From Campylobacter gracilis (lineage in GTDB: Bacteria > Campylobacterota > Campylobacteria > Campylobacterales > Campylobacteraceae), in NCBI RefSeq assembly GCF_001190745.1, contig NZ_CP012196.1, positions 1,364,001-1,428,000 of the forward strand: a stretch of 64,000 nt of DNA. The letters are read 5' to 3'. The stretch's first letter is position 1. Every line of letters begins with the position of its first letter. Below the pieces are notes generated by a model. The model was not told where the DNA came from. It searched no databases and saw nothing but the letters and a program-made list of their open reading frames with translations. Position numbers and translations under genes: made by a program. Below are positions 43,787-52,305 of this stretch, one piece after another.

Positions 43787-44456
43787 CGACGATCACGGCG
43801 CCCGCTAGATAAACGTAGCTTAAAACCATGAAAATAAAAGTCTGCAAAATCGCCATAAAAGTAAGCAGTGCAAACGGTACCATCGGTATTAGCGCAGGAG
43901 CAAGAGTAAGCATAACGAGCAGGAAGGTATCGTCGCCTTTGATATTACCGAAAAGTCGGAACGAAAGCGATACAACGCGCGAAAAATGCGAGACGATCTC
44001 TATGACGAACATAAACGGCGCTAGGATTTTCACAGGCCCCATAAAGTGCTTTAGATAGTTGATCACGCCGTGCTCGCGAACGCCCTCAAAATGGTAGTAC
44101 AACCAAACGCAAAGCGTAAGCGAAAGGGTTAAATTTAAACTCGCGCTCGGCGACTCAAAGCCCGGCACCAAGCCGATAACGTTACTAAAAAATATCACAA
44201 ATCCCAATGTTGCAATTAGCGGAAGATATTTTTTGGCTTGCTCTTCGCTACCCATCGCGTCCTTACCGATCGTTAGTACGCCGCTTAAGTAGGCTTCGGC
44301 GATGTTTTGCATGCCGTGAGGCACAAGCTGAAGCGAGCGAGTGGAGCAAAGCGCGACTGCTACGATGATAGCGACGACCAAAAAGAAGTAAAAAAGATAG
44401 ATGAAAGTGTGGTCGTAAGAAATTAAACCGCCGAAAAGGAAGACGTCTTTTAGCAT
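43776..44456 (-). CDS. atpB: ATP synthase F0 subunit a
   Basis: Proton half-channel of the F1F0 ATP synthase in the inner membrane, facing the c-ring. 226 residues with five to six membrane helices. The helix with the essential arginine is in VVSLSFRLFGNIKGDDTFLLVM, and the C-terminal helix ends TFIFMVLSYVYLAGAVIVDEH; PHGMQNIAEAYLSG is the N-terminal family motif. Stands apart from the other atp genes, normal in Campylobacter. Confidence 0.95.
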   Translation of the reverse strand: MLKDVFLFGGLISYDHTFIYLFYFFLVVAIIVAVALCSTRSLQLVPHGMQNIAEAYLSGVLTIGKDAMGSEEQAKKYLPLIATLGFVIFFSNVIGLVPGFESPSASLNLTLSLTLCVWLYYHFEGVREHGVINYLKHFMGPVKILAPFMFVIEIVSHFSRVVSLSFRLFGNIKGDDTFLLVMLTLAPALIPMVPFALLTFMAILQTFIFMVLSYVYLAGAVIVDEH

Positions 44457-44832
44457 AAAAACCCTTGATCGTTGAAATTTGAGGCGTATTTTACACTTCT
44501 ATTCGTTAAAGTATATTTAAATTTGCGCCAGCGAGTGAAATTTTGAGCTTTGCGAGTTCTTGTACCGCCTACTTGCCTAGCACTTTCGTCTAGCTTGCGC
44601 GCCATTTCGACGGGGATTTTACGTTTTTTTTAGCATTTAACTTCACATTTTCAGCAAATGACAAAATTTTTGCTAGTAAGCACGAAATTTACGGCTACAC
44701 TGCCAATTCGCTATTTTTGCAAAATAGAATTTAATCTAGCGTATACGACGAAGCTCTAAATCAGCTATGCGGTAAAATTTGTGTTTACAGATACAAAAAA
44801 TACGATAAAATTTACCGCGATGGCGCCGTGGC
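44457..44832. other. Gene-free stretch upstream of the 9-bp repeat
   Basis: 376 bases between the atpB start and the tandem repeat. An open frame from 44781 on the plus strand is nothing but repeat read-through. Scattered AAATTT words; no promoter of note is called for atpB (start side). Confidence 0.4.
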
Positions 44833-44954
44833 GAATTCCAAGAATTCCAAGAATTCCAAGAATTCCAAGAATTCCAAGAATTCCAAGAATTCCAAGAATT
44901 CCAAGAATTCCAAGAATTCCAAGAATTCCAAGAATTCCAAGAATTCCAAGAATT
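44833..44954. repeat. Perfect 9-bp tandem repeat (GAATTCCAA), about 13.6 copies
   Basis: Thirteen identical GAATTCCAA units from 44833 to 44949 plus a partial GAATT. No mismatch is seen, the mark of a recently slipped, length-variable repeat. Each unit holds an EcoRI-type GAATTC. In one frame it reads as (Arg-Ile-Pro)n without a stop. It ends 83 bases before the -35 of the hrcA promoter. Confidence 0.95.
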
Positions 44955-45037
44955 ACGCTCAGCTCAAAAAATCATAGTTAAAATTTAGCAAACTCAGGAC
45001 CTGATTGATAAAATTTTATAAAATTTATATAAAAACC

Positions 45038-45095
45038 TTGACATCTTGCCACTCAATGTTGTATAATACTGGCAATCTTACCAAAAGAGTGCTAA
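45038..45095 (+). promoter_or_regulatory. hrcA promoter with CIRCE-like operator
   Basis: TTGACA (45038-45043), 18 bases, TATAAT (45062-45067): a near-consensus sigma-70 promoter. Overlapping the start of transcription is CTGGCAATC-N9-GAGTGCTAA (45069-45095). The right half is a perfect CIRCE half-site, the left matches six of nine positions, and the 9-base spacing is exact. A further half-site-like TTGCCACTC lies between the promoter boxes (45046-45054). HrcA would bind here and repress its own operon. Confidence 0.78.
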
Positions 45096-45097
45096 AA

Positions 45098-45886
45098 GTG
45101 AAAACAAATAAACGCGATATGATTCTAGAATCCATCATTTCCGCCTATCTCGATAGCAACACCCCGATCGGATCTTCCGAGCTGGGTGAGCGTATGGGCG
45201 TAGCGATGTCAGCGTCTAGCATCCGAATTTATTTTAAGCGCTTAAGCGAGGAAGGGGCTTTGACGCAGCTTCATGTAAGCGGTGGTAGAATCCCCACAGT
45301 TGCGACGATGCAGGATTACTGGCGCGCTAGACTTAGCTTCGACGATGAGATAAAAATAGACGATGCTCGCGAGCTAGAAGCGGTGCTTGAGGATTTTGAA
45401 ATTTACTGTATGATTTTCAACGCTGAAAATGAAGCCCTAAGCGAAGTCATCAATCATGATGATCGTTTCATAATCCTTACGTTTAGAACAGACGAGATTA
45501 TCTTAAAATACGATTTTAGAGTTTTTAAATTCTTATCAAATTTAATAGGAATTTCACTCGGAGATTTGGAGCTAGCTTCGATGCAGATCGGTCTGCGCGA
45601 GCTTAGCACCAAAATTAAAGAGCTAAAAAATTCTAAAATCGAATTTCTTTGTAACGAGGTCGTGGCGTATAAAATTTTCAAAGACGAGCGGTTTAAAATT
45701 TTACTCAACCCCTCGATCGCCGTAAATTTTACTAAAAATTTGATCTTCGCGCCCTACTTCGAGCACGGATTTATGGGGATCAAACGCCCCGTGAAATTCG
45801 AAGGCGAGGACGCTACGATGATCTGCGCAGGCAGCGTTTACGAGAATTACGAGAAATTTTTTAACTACGCTAAAGGAGTAGCATGA
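45098..45886 (+). CDS. hrcA: Heat-inducible transcription repressor HrcA
   Basis: Represses class I heat-shock genes by binding CIRCE; activity depends on chaperonin GroEL. GTG 45098 is chosen because the open frame upstream of it runs through the promoter and operator. Product 262 residues: winged-helix N-terminus TNKRDMILESIISAYLDSNTPIGSSELGERMGVAMSASSIRIYFKRLSEEGAL with the recognition helix, then IPTVATMQDYWRARL, then a GAF-like and dimer domain that is shorter than the B. subtilis type (340 residues), as in other epsilonproteobacteria. First gene of hrcA-grpE-dnaK; stop overlaps grpE ATG (ATGA). Confidence 0.92.
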   Translation: MKTNKRDMILESIISAYLDSNTPIGSSELGERMGVAMSASSIRIYFKRLSEEGALTQLHVSGGRIPTVATMQDYWRARLSFDDEIKIDDARELEAVLEDFEIYCMIFNAENEALSEVINHDDRFIILTFRTDEIILKYDFRVFKFLSNLIGISLGDLELASMQIGLRELSTKIKELKNSKIEFLCNEVVAYKIFKDERFKILLNPSIAVNFTKNLIFAPYFEHGFMGIKRPVKFEGEDATMICAGSVYENYEKFFNYAKGVA

Positions 45887-46458
45887 GCCATAAATTTAAA
45901 GAGCACGGCGATAAAAATGCAGCGTGCGATAGTGAAGAAAAAGAGGTTTGCGAACAGTGCGCGTCAGAAGCGAGCGAGCCGCAAGAGGCGCAGACATGCG
46001 ACGATACCGACGCGCAGATACAAAAGCTTCAAAACGAGCTGAGTGAGATCACCGATAAATTTTACCGTGCCAATGCGGATTTTGAAAATCTCAAAAAACG
46101 TTTGGAAAAAGAAAAAGATAGCGCTGTTGCTTACGCTAGCGAGAGCTTTGCGAAGGATCTGCTGCCGATAATCGACGCGCTTGAGGAAGCCGCCAAAATT
46201 GATGTGGAAGGTAATGAGCTTGCGGATAAAATCGAAGTTGGCGTAAAACAATGTCTAAGCCTTTTTATAAAGACTTTTGAAAAATACGGTATCGTTCCAA
46301 TAGCGACGGATGCGGGATTCGATCCTAGCGTGCATAACGCCATCTCGATGATTGAAGCCGAAGGCGCTAAAAAAGGCGATATCGTTCAAGTATATCAAAA
46401 AGGCTATATGTATAAGCAGCGCGTTTTACGCGCCGCTATGGTAGTAGTGGCGAAATAA
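45883..46458 (+). CDS. grpE: Nucleotide exchange factor GrpE
   Basis: Releases ADP from DnaK. 191 residues: acidic disordered start (EKEVCEQCASEASEPQEAQTCDDTDAQ), long dimeric coiled coil (about 45-95, LQNELSEITDKFYRANADFENLKKRLEKE) and the C-terminal beta domain with EKYGIVPIATDAGFDPSVHNAIS and YKQRVLRAAMVVVAK. Four cysteines in the N-terminal 30 residues are unusual for GrpE. Start overlaps the hrcA stop by four bases; dnaK follows 44 bases later. Confidence 0.95.
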   Translation: MSHKFKEHGDKNAACDSEEKEVCEQCASEASEPQEAQTCDDTDAQIQKLQNELSEITDKFYRANADFENLKKRLEKEKDSAVAYASESFAKDLLPIIDALEEAAKIDVEGNELADKIEVGVKQCLSLFIKTFEKYGIVPIATDAGFDPSVHNAISMIEAEGAKKGDIVQVYQKGYMYKQRVLRAAMVVVAK

Positions 46459-46502
46459 TCGCCCAAATTTTAAAATTTTAAATTCAATACAAAGGATAAC
46501 AA

Positions 46503-48389
46503 ATGGCAAAAGTCATAGGCATCGACCTAGGAACAACAAACTCGTGCGTAAGCATATTCGAGCGCGGCGAGAGCAAGATCATACCGAACAAAGAGGGCAA
46601 AAACACCACTCCGTCGGTAGTCGCTTTTACCGACAAAGGCGAGGTTTTAGTAGGCGACAGCGCCAAGCGCCAAGCCGTCACTAACCCGGAAAAGACGATC
46701 TACTCAATCAAGCGCATCATGGGTCTTATGATGAATGAAAAAAATGCGCAGGAGGCCAAAAAGCGCCTACCGTATAAGATCATCGACCGAAATGGCGCGT
46801 GCGCGGTAGAGATCGCGGGCAAGGTTTATACGCCGCAAGAAATTTCAGCTAAGGTGCTAATCAAGCTAAAAGAGGATGCTGAGGCGTTTTTGGGCGAGCC
46901 GGTTGTCGATGCGGTCATAACCGTGCCTGCGTATTTCAACGACAGCCAAAGAAAGGCGACGAAAGAAGCAGGAACGATCGCGGGCCTAAACGTGCTTCGT
47001 ATCATCAATGAACCTACCGCAGCAGCGCTTGCGTATGGGCTGGATAAAAAAGAGTCTGAAAAGATCGTCGTTTACGATCTGGGCGGCGGCACATTCGACG
47101 TAACCGTGCTAGAAACCGGCGATAGCGTCGTAGAAGTTTTAGCTACCGGTGGTAATGCGTTTTTGGGCGGCGATGATTTCGATAACAAACTGATCGACTT
47201 TTTAACCTCAGAATTTCAATCTGAAACGGGTATCGACTTGCGCGGCGATGTCATGGCTATGCAACGCCTAAAAGAGGCTGCGGAAAACGCCAAAAAAGAG
47301 CTAAGCAGCGCGATGGAAACGACGGTAAATTTACCTTTCATTACCGCTGACGCTACGGGTCCTAAACACCTGATGAAAACCATCACTAGAGCTAAATTTG
47401 AAAGTATGATCGATTCTTTAGTAGATGAGACCATAAGCACGCTTAAAAAGGTCGTAAGCGATGCAGGTCTTAGCATGAACGACATAAAAGAAGTCGTCAT
47501 GGTTGGCGGCTCGACGCGTGTGCCTTTGGTGCAAGAGGAGGTCAAAAAGGCTTTCGGCAAGGAGTTAAATAAGAGCGTAAACCCTGACGAAGTCGTAGCT
47601 ATCGGCGCGGCGATTCAAGGCGCGGTCATCAAAGGCGACGTAAAAGACGTGCTACTACTCGACGTCACTCCGCTAAGCCTCGGCATCGAAACCCTAGGCG
47701 GCGTGATGACTAAGATCATCGAAAAAGGAACTACAATACCTACGAAAAAATCTCAAACCTTCTCGACTGCAGAGGATAACCAAAGCGCCGTTACGATCAA
47801 CGTCTTGCAGGGCGAGCGCGAGTTCGCGAAGGACAACAAATCGCTAGGAAATTTCAATCTTGAAGGCATCATGCCAGCCCCTCGCGGCGTGCCGCAGATC
47901 GAGGTGGAATTTAACATCGACGCGAACGGAATTTTAACCGTTTCGGCAAAAGACAAAGCCACCGGCAAAGCAACCGACATCCGCATCACCGGCTCAAGCG
48001 GCTTAAGCGACGCCGAGATCGATAAGATGGTAAAGGACGCCGAGCTTCATAAAGAGGAAGACAACAAGCGCAAAGAAACCGTCGAAGCGCGTAACCAAGC
48101 CGACAGTATCGCGCATCAAACCGAAAAGAGCCTAAGCGAGATGGGTGAGAAGGTGCCGAGCGATCTACGCGCTAAGATCGAGGGCGCGCTAAACGATCTA
48201 AAAGCCGTGCTAAAGGATGAAAACGCGAGCAAGGAAGCGATAAACTCCAAAGTAGAAGCCCTAAGCAAGGTCGCCGAGGATCTATACAAGGCTGCCAGCG
48301 CAAATCAGGGTGCACAAGGCGGATCGCAAAGCTCCGGCTCAAACGGCGGTAAAAAAGACGACGACGTCATCGACGCCGAAGTCGAATAA
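46503..48389 (+). CDS. dnaK: Molecular chaperone DnaK (Hsp70)
   Basis: ATP-driven chaperone. 628 residues, full length. Nucleotide-binding domain: [14 protein letters not shown], the [13 protein letters not shown] hinge, [28 protein letters not shown]; the EENQSAV-type substrate domain starts at about 385 ([20 protein letters not shown]) and the lid ends in the conserved [24 protein letters not shown] before the ATG. Last gene of the HrcA-regulated operon; no dnaJ follows. Confidence 0.98.
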   Translation: MAKVIGIDLGTTNSCVSIFERGESKIIPNKEGKNTTPSVVAFTDKGEVLVGDSAKRQAVTNPEKTIYSIKRIMGLMMNEKNAQEAKKRLPYKIIDRNGACAVEIAGKVYTPQEISAKVLIKLKEDAEAFLGEPVVDAVITVPAYFNDSQRKATKEAGTIAGLNVLRIINEPTAAALAYGLDKKESEKIVVYDLGGGTFDVTVLETGDSVVEVLATGGNAFLGGDDFDNKLIDFLTSEFQSETGIDLRGDVMAMQRLKEAAENAKKELSSAMETTVNLPFITADATGPKHLMKTITRAKFESMIDSLVDETISTLKKVVSDAGLSMNDIKEVVMVGGSTRVPLVQEEVKKAFGKELNKSVNPDEVVAIGAAIQGAVIKGDVKDVLLLDVTPLSLGIETLGGVMTKIIEKGTTIPTKKSQTFSTAEDNQSAVTINVLQGEREFAKDNKSLGNFNLEGIMPAPRGVPQIEVEFNIDANGILTVSAKDKATGKATDIRITGSSGLSDAEIDKMVKDAELHKEEDNKRKETVEARNQADSIAHQTEKSLSEMGEKVPSDLRAKIEGALNDLKAVLKDENASKEAINSKVEALSKVAEDLYKAASANQGAQGGSQSSGSNGGKKDDDVIDAEVE

Positions 48390-48857
48390 CCCACGCAAAG
48401 TGAAATTTTATAGCCGCGCGCTCGGTAGTTTTGCTAGAGCTTGAAAGGCAATTTTACCGGCACGCGGCAGAAGCAGCTCCGCAAACCGCGCATAAAATTT
48501 CATAGCTTCATAAGCTTGGGCGTTTTTCATACGCCCGAGCTTAACCGCAACTTCAAAATTTAATTCCCAACAAACTAAATTTGAGTCACACATAAATACT
48601 ACTAAATTTTGCGCTGTATAAATTAAATATCGTTAGACATTAGAGCATATCCGAACGCGATCGAAATTTCTCCGCACCGATCTCAAATATAGCTGAAATT
48701 TTAAGCTTATTGCCTACAAACGGCACTGCGATAAATTTAAATGTATGGCTAGAAAGTAAAAAATGTATCGTAAAAAGACGCAGTAAAAAACGCCCGTTAA
48801 ATTTTAGAAGCAAAATAGCTAATTTAAAGGCACGCAGATTGATTTATTAAAAAGCAA
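48390..48857. other. Gene-free region after dnaK, with hairpin
   Basis: About 470 bases. A strong inverted repeat AAGCTTGGGCG/CGCCCGAGCTT with a nine-base loop lies at 48512-48542, 123 bases after the dnaK stop, and may end or protect the operon mRNA though no T-run follows. A minus-strand open frame at 48408-48593 overlaps this hairpin and has no start signal; rejected. Confidence 0.45.
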
Positions 48858-48889
48858 AAGCCCAAAGGCGGCGTTTCGCCTTCAGGCTT
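48858..48889 (-). terminator. Terminator hairpin after tupA
   Basis: Two-part stem AAGCC...GGCTT and AGGCG...CGCCT with a small internal loop. On the minus strand it lies 25 bases after the tupA stop and is followed by TTTTGCTTTTTAATAA, a usable T-run. Confidence 0.7.
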
Positions 48890-48914
48890 TAAATTTAGCT
48901 TTATTTAGCTAGAG

Positions 48915-49733
48915 CTAATTCTTGCGAGTATTCGCATCAGGGGTGAAAAGCGGCTTATTTAGCAGCTTGAAATCGCCTACGAACTTCTGCCCCTTCTCGC
49001 TAGTGATCCATTTAATGAAGCGCTGCGCGTTTTCATAGTCGGCTTTTGGGCAGTGCTTCGGATTGACCGCGATTACGGAGTAAAAATTCTTCAGATCGTT
49101 ATCGCCTTCATTGATGATAACCATATCGGGATTTCCCTTTTTATTATCCTCGTATTTGATGTAGGTGCCGCGATCGGTAAAGGTCACGCCCTTTTGCTCG
49201 GCGGCTGCGTTGATCGTAGCGATCATGCCTTGACCGGTTTGGTTATACCACGCCTCATTTTCAGGCACGGCGCCCTCAACCTTTTTCCAAATACCTTTCT
49301 CTTTGTTATCGGTGCCCGATTTATCGCCGCGAGAGAAAAATTTAATCTTCTCCGCCTTGATCAGCTCAAACGAACCCTTAAGATCCTTGCCTTTAAATTT
49401 AGGCGCGATGGATTTATCGGCGATGAGGATAAAATCATTATACATAACGGGCGTGCGATCAACGCCGAAGCCTTTTTCTACAAATTCCTTCTCGACCTTC
49501 GGCGAATGCACGAAAAGTATGTCCGCATCGCAGTTCTCGCCAAGCTTTAGAGCAGCACCTGTGCCTACCGCCGTCCATTTGACATCGACGCCGGTTTCCG
49601 CCTTATACGCAGGATAGATCGCGTCTAGTAAGCCCGTATTATCGGTGCTCGTTGTAGTTGCCATCACCAAATCGTTATCAGCGGCAAAAAGGCTCGCACT
49701 AAGAGCGAGCGAAACAAAAAATATTTTTTTCAT
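48915..49733 (-). CDS. tupA: Tungstate ABC transporter substrate-binding protein TupA
   Basis: Periplasmic binding protein for tungstate (possibly molybdate). 272 residues; signal peptide MKKIFFVSLALSASLFA. Family motifs: LVMATTTSTDNTGLLDAIYPAY with the TTSTxNT oxyanion loop, GENCDADILFVHSP, the FFSRGDKSGTDNKEKGIW loop holding the second oxyanion site, and GTYIKYEDNKKG. Transcribed divergently from tupB, whereas in C. jejuni the tup genes form one operon (from memory). A palindrome in the 77-base divergent region probably controls both. Confidence 0.93.
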   Translation of the reverse strand: MKKIFFVSLALSASLFAADNDLVMATTTSTDNTGLLDAIYPAYKAETGVDVKWTAVGTGAALKLGENCDADILFVHSPKVEKEFVEKGFGVDRTPVMYNDFILIADKSIAPKFKGKDLKGSFELIKAEKIKFFSRGDKSGTDNKEKGIWKKVEGAVPENEAWYNQTGQGMIATINAAAEQKGVTFTDRGTYIKYEDNKKGNPDMVIINEGDNDLKNFYSVIAVNPKHCPKADYENAQRFIKWITSEKGQKFVGDFKLLNKPLFTPDANTRKN

Positions 49734-49763
49734 GTTATCTCCTTTAAAAAATGTGCTATTATA

Positions 49764-49790
49764 GCATATAAATTTGGTTTATAAATATGC
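49764..49790. promoter_or_regulatory. 27-bp palindrome between tupA and tupB
   Basis: Half-sites GCATATAAA (49764-49772) and TTTATAAATATGC (49778-49790) form an imperfect inverted repeat between the two divergent tup starts. Size, AT-rich centre and place fit a ModE operator, and C. jejuni tup and mod genes are known to be regulated by a ModE-like protein. ModE-like gene is present at 55844. Binding is inferred. Confidence 0.55.
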
Positions 49791-49810
49791 CAAAATAGAA
49801 CATTTAGGAC

Positions 49811-50509
49811 GTGATCTTGGACTTTATTTTAGAAGGAATTTTAAGCGCATTCGGGCTACTTCTTAGCGGCGACGCGGAGACCTTTTCGGCGATTAAAGCG
49901 ACGCTTTACACTTCAAGCATCTCGATACTTTTCGCTATTGTAATCGGCTTTCCGATAGGATTTATCCTCGGATTTTGCGAATTTCGCGCCCGCAGAACGC
50001 TTAGGCTTTTAAGCGACGTAGCGCTTGCGATGCCCACTGTAGCAATAGGACTGATACTTTATGCTTTCATATCCAGAAACGGCCCTTTGGGCGAGCTGGG
50101 GCTGCTTTTTACGCTCAAGGCCGTGATGCTCGGGCAGTTTGTGCTGGCGCTCCCTATCATCGTCTCGCTAAGCGCCAGCGTCATCGAAAATATGGATAAG
50201 AAGCACTATCTAAACATTATGAACTACCGCCTAAGCCCGCTAAATTTAATCCTTTGCGTGCTTTATGAGCTGCGCTACGCCCTACTCGTCGTCATCGCCA
50301 CCGCTTACGGGCGGATCGTCGCCGAGGTGGGCGTAGCGATGATGATCGGCGGCAATATCAAATATTTCACCCGCACGATCACCACGGCGATCTCGCTTGA
50401 GACCAACAAGGGCGAATTTGCGATGGGTATAGCGCTCGCGCTGGTGCTGATTTTGATAGCGTTTGCGGTAAATTTAGCCATCCACGCGCTAAAAAGGTTA
50501 GATCGATGA
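49811..50509 (+). CDS. tupB: Tungstate ABC transporter permease TupB
   Basis: Inner-membrane permease of the tungstate importer, 232 residues, five to six membrane helices. The EAA loop, which contacts the ATPase, is MNYRLSPLNLILCVLYELRYALLVVIATAYGRIVAEVGVAMMIGGN. Start at GTG 49811 after AGGAC; TTG 49817 is a possible alternative. The stop overlaps the tupC ATG (ATGA), showing coupled translation. Confidence 0.9.
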   Translation: MILDFILEGILSAFGLLLSGDAETFSAIKATLYTSSISILFAIVIGFPIGFILGFCEFRARRTLRLLSDVALAMPTVAIGLILYAFISRNGPLGELGLLFTLKAVMLGQFVLALPIIVSLSASVIENMDKKHYLNIMNYRLSPLNLILCVLYELRYALLVVIATAYGRIVAEVGVAMMIGGNIKYFTRTITTAISLETNKGEFAMGIALALVLILIAFAVNLAIHALKRLDR

Positions 50510-51780
50510 ATGCAGACAAGCAAACGCGCCCGAGCAAAAATTTCGCGGGCAAAAACCGGGCGGAGCGGGAGCGCGAAAATTTTATGAGCGAAAATTTCAA
50601 GAGCACAAATTCTATAGGCGAGAATTCTACGAGCGCAAATTTTGCGAGCAAAAATTTCGCCGTGGGAAATTCTAAGAGTAAAAATTCTGCAACCGAGAAT
50701 TCCATTAGCGCAAATTCTGCGGGTAAAAATTCTACAAACAAAATTTACGCGAGTGAGAATTCTGCGAGAAAGAATTTTGCAAATGAGAATTCCGCTGCTG
50801 TGCGATCTGTACCCAATAGCGAGCTGATCTCGGTTCGGGATCTAGTGCTGCGCTATGGACGGAGCGAAATTCTAAATATCCCTAGCCTTGATCTAAATAC
50901 GAGCGGCATCACGGCGCTTTTGGGTTCCAACGGCAGCGGCAAATCCACGCTACTGCGGATTTTGTCCTTTTTGCAGCGTCCGAGTAGCGGCAGCGTGGAG
51001 CTTTGGGGGCAGCGGGCGCCCTCTTTGCAGACGCTGCGGCAGACCTGCTTGCTGCTGCCCGAGCCCGTGCTTTTAAAACGCAGCGTGGAGCAAAATTTTA
51101 AATTTGCGCTCAAAAGTCGCGGCGCGCTTGCGGAATTTGACGAGCGAGTGGACGAAGCGCTCGGCCTAACGGGGCTTGATAGAGGTTTTTTATCAAAGAA
51201 GCATTTCGAGCTTAGCTCGGGGCAGACGCAGCGCATCGCGTTTGCGCTCGCTCTGGCGCAGCGCGCGAAGCTCTATCTGCTCGACGAGCCGACCAACAGC
51301 CTCGATCTTGCCGCCTCCAAGCTCTTTGCGCGCGCGATTTTATTTATGCGGAGTCGCTACGGCTGCGGTTTTATCATCGCCAGCCACGATGAGAAATGGC
51401 TCAGCGCGATCGCGCAAAGAAGCGTATTTCTGCATCGCGGCAAGATATGCGAATTTGAATACAAAAATATCTTTGACGTGCAAAACGGAGTTTTAAAATT
51501 TTCGGATGAAATTTCGCTGTGCCTTGAAGAGGGGCTCGCACGCGCTCGCAAAATCGCGATAAATCCGAGTAAAATTTTATTATCCAAAAGCCCGTTTGAG
51601 CGCTGCTTTGCGGGGATTTTGCACTCGGTTTCGCTTCAGTACGGCTCCTCGCTACTCATCAAGATCAAAGCGGGCGATCTGCTACTAAAATGCGTCACGG
51701 CGCAGGATGAGAGGTGCTGGAGCGCGGGCGAGAGGATCTATTTCGGATTTGAAGACGGCGCGTTTTTAGGGCTGGAGTAA
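50506..51780 (+). CDS. tupC: Tungstate ABC transporter ATPase TupC with repeat-coded N-terminal extension
   Basis: ATPase of the importer. The ABC domain starts near residue 106 (LISVRDLVLRYGRSEIL): Walker A GSNGSGKST (140-148), Q-loop near LLLPEPVLL, signature LSSGQTQRI, Walker B LYLLDEPTNSLD, switch His in IIASHDEKW. A C-terminal TOBE-like strand region follows (FAGILHSVSLQYGSSLLIKI). 424 residues, against roughly 230-350 for relatives, because residues 1-105 are an extension in which Asn stands at every fifth position from 25 to 95 (only 80 differs, Ile): N-[S/F]-x-x-x, 14 of 15 units. The ATG overlaps the tupB stop, so the extension is very probably translated. Confidence 0.92.
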   Translation: MNADKQTRPSKNFAGKNRAERERENFMSENFKSTNSIGENSTSANFASKNFAVGNSKSKNSATENSISANSAGKNSTNKIYASENSARKNFANENSAAVRSVPNSELISVRDLVLRYGRSEILNIPSLDLNTSGITALLGSNGSGKSTLLRILSFLQRPSSGSVELWGQRAPSLQTLRQTCLLLPEPVLLKRSVEQNFKFALKSRGALAEFDERVDEALGLTGLDRGFLSKKHFELSSGQTQRIAFALALAQRAKLYLLDEPTNSLDLAASKLFARAILFMRSRYGCGFIIASHDEKWLSAIAQRSVFLHRGKICEFEYKNIFDVQNGVLKFSDEISLCLEEGLARARKIAINPSKILLSKSPFERCFAGILHSVSLQYGSSLLIKIKAGDLLLKCVTAQDERCWSAGERIYFGFEDGAFLGLE

Positions 51781-52305
51781 TTCTGCGCGGTGCGGATAAG
51801 TTTTATTTCGCTTTAGAATTTTTATTCGCGCGGCACTAATAAATTTCATTTCTACCTCAAATTTTTACTGCGAACCATCTAGCGCGGCGTATCTGGCGAA
51901 ACAGAGCGCAAAAATTTGCGTCTTGAAATTTTGAAATTTATAGACGCAAATTATACCGAGCGGCGCAGCGCGGAATTTTTAAATTCTATCGCTAGGAATT
52001 TTAAAACTTAGCCGCGAATACGGCTAGCGGAACTTTGCGATTCTAAAATTTCTAGGCGCGGAATTTCAGAATTCTAAATTTTAACTCTGCGGAATTTGTC
52101 GGTAAATTTACGAACGAAATTATATGTTCCTCCGAGGAACGCGCCGTTTGCCTACAGTGCAAAAGCGGAACGATAGTAAGAATTCTATGGCATAAAACCC
52201 GCGTAAAATTCCAAGTAGACGGCGCGGAATTCCGATAAATTTTAAAAACGGCGCGGGATCTTATAAAATTTCACTAGAGCTCAAAAAAAGCGGCAAAGCC
52301 CTAGC
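51781..52305. other. Gene-free region of AAATTT-type DNA
   Basis: 525 bases between tupC and the aminotransferase gene, which converge. It is full of AATTTTA, GAATTTC and GGAATTT words with GCGC-rich spacers (GCGCGG, GGCGCGG), at irregular spacing. No ORF, RNA or clear terminator seen. Confidence 0.4.

Noticed and set aside
44781-44981. Open frame encoding (Arg-Ile-Pro)n
   Set aside because: It is only the 9-bp tandem repeat read without stops; no ribosome site and no flanking protein-like sequence.
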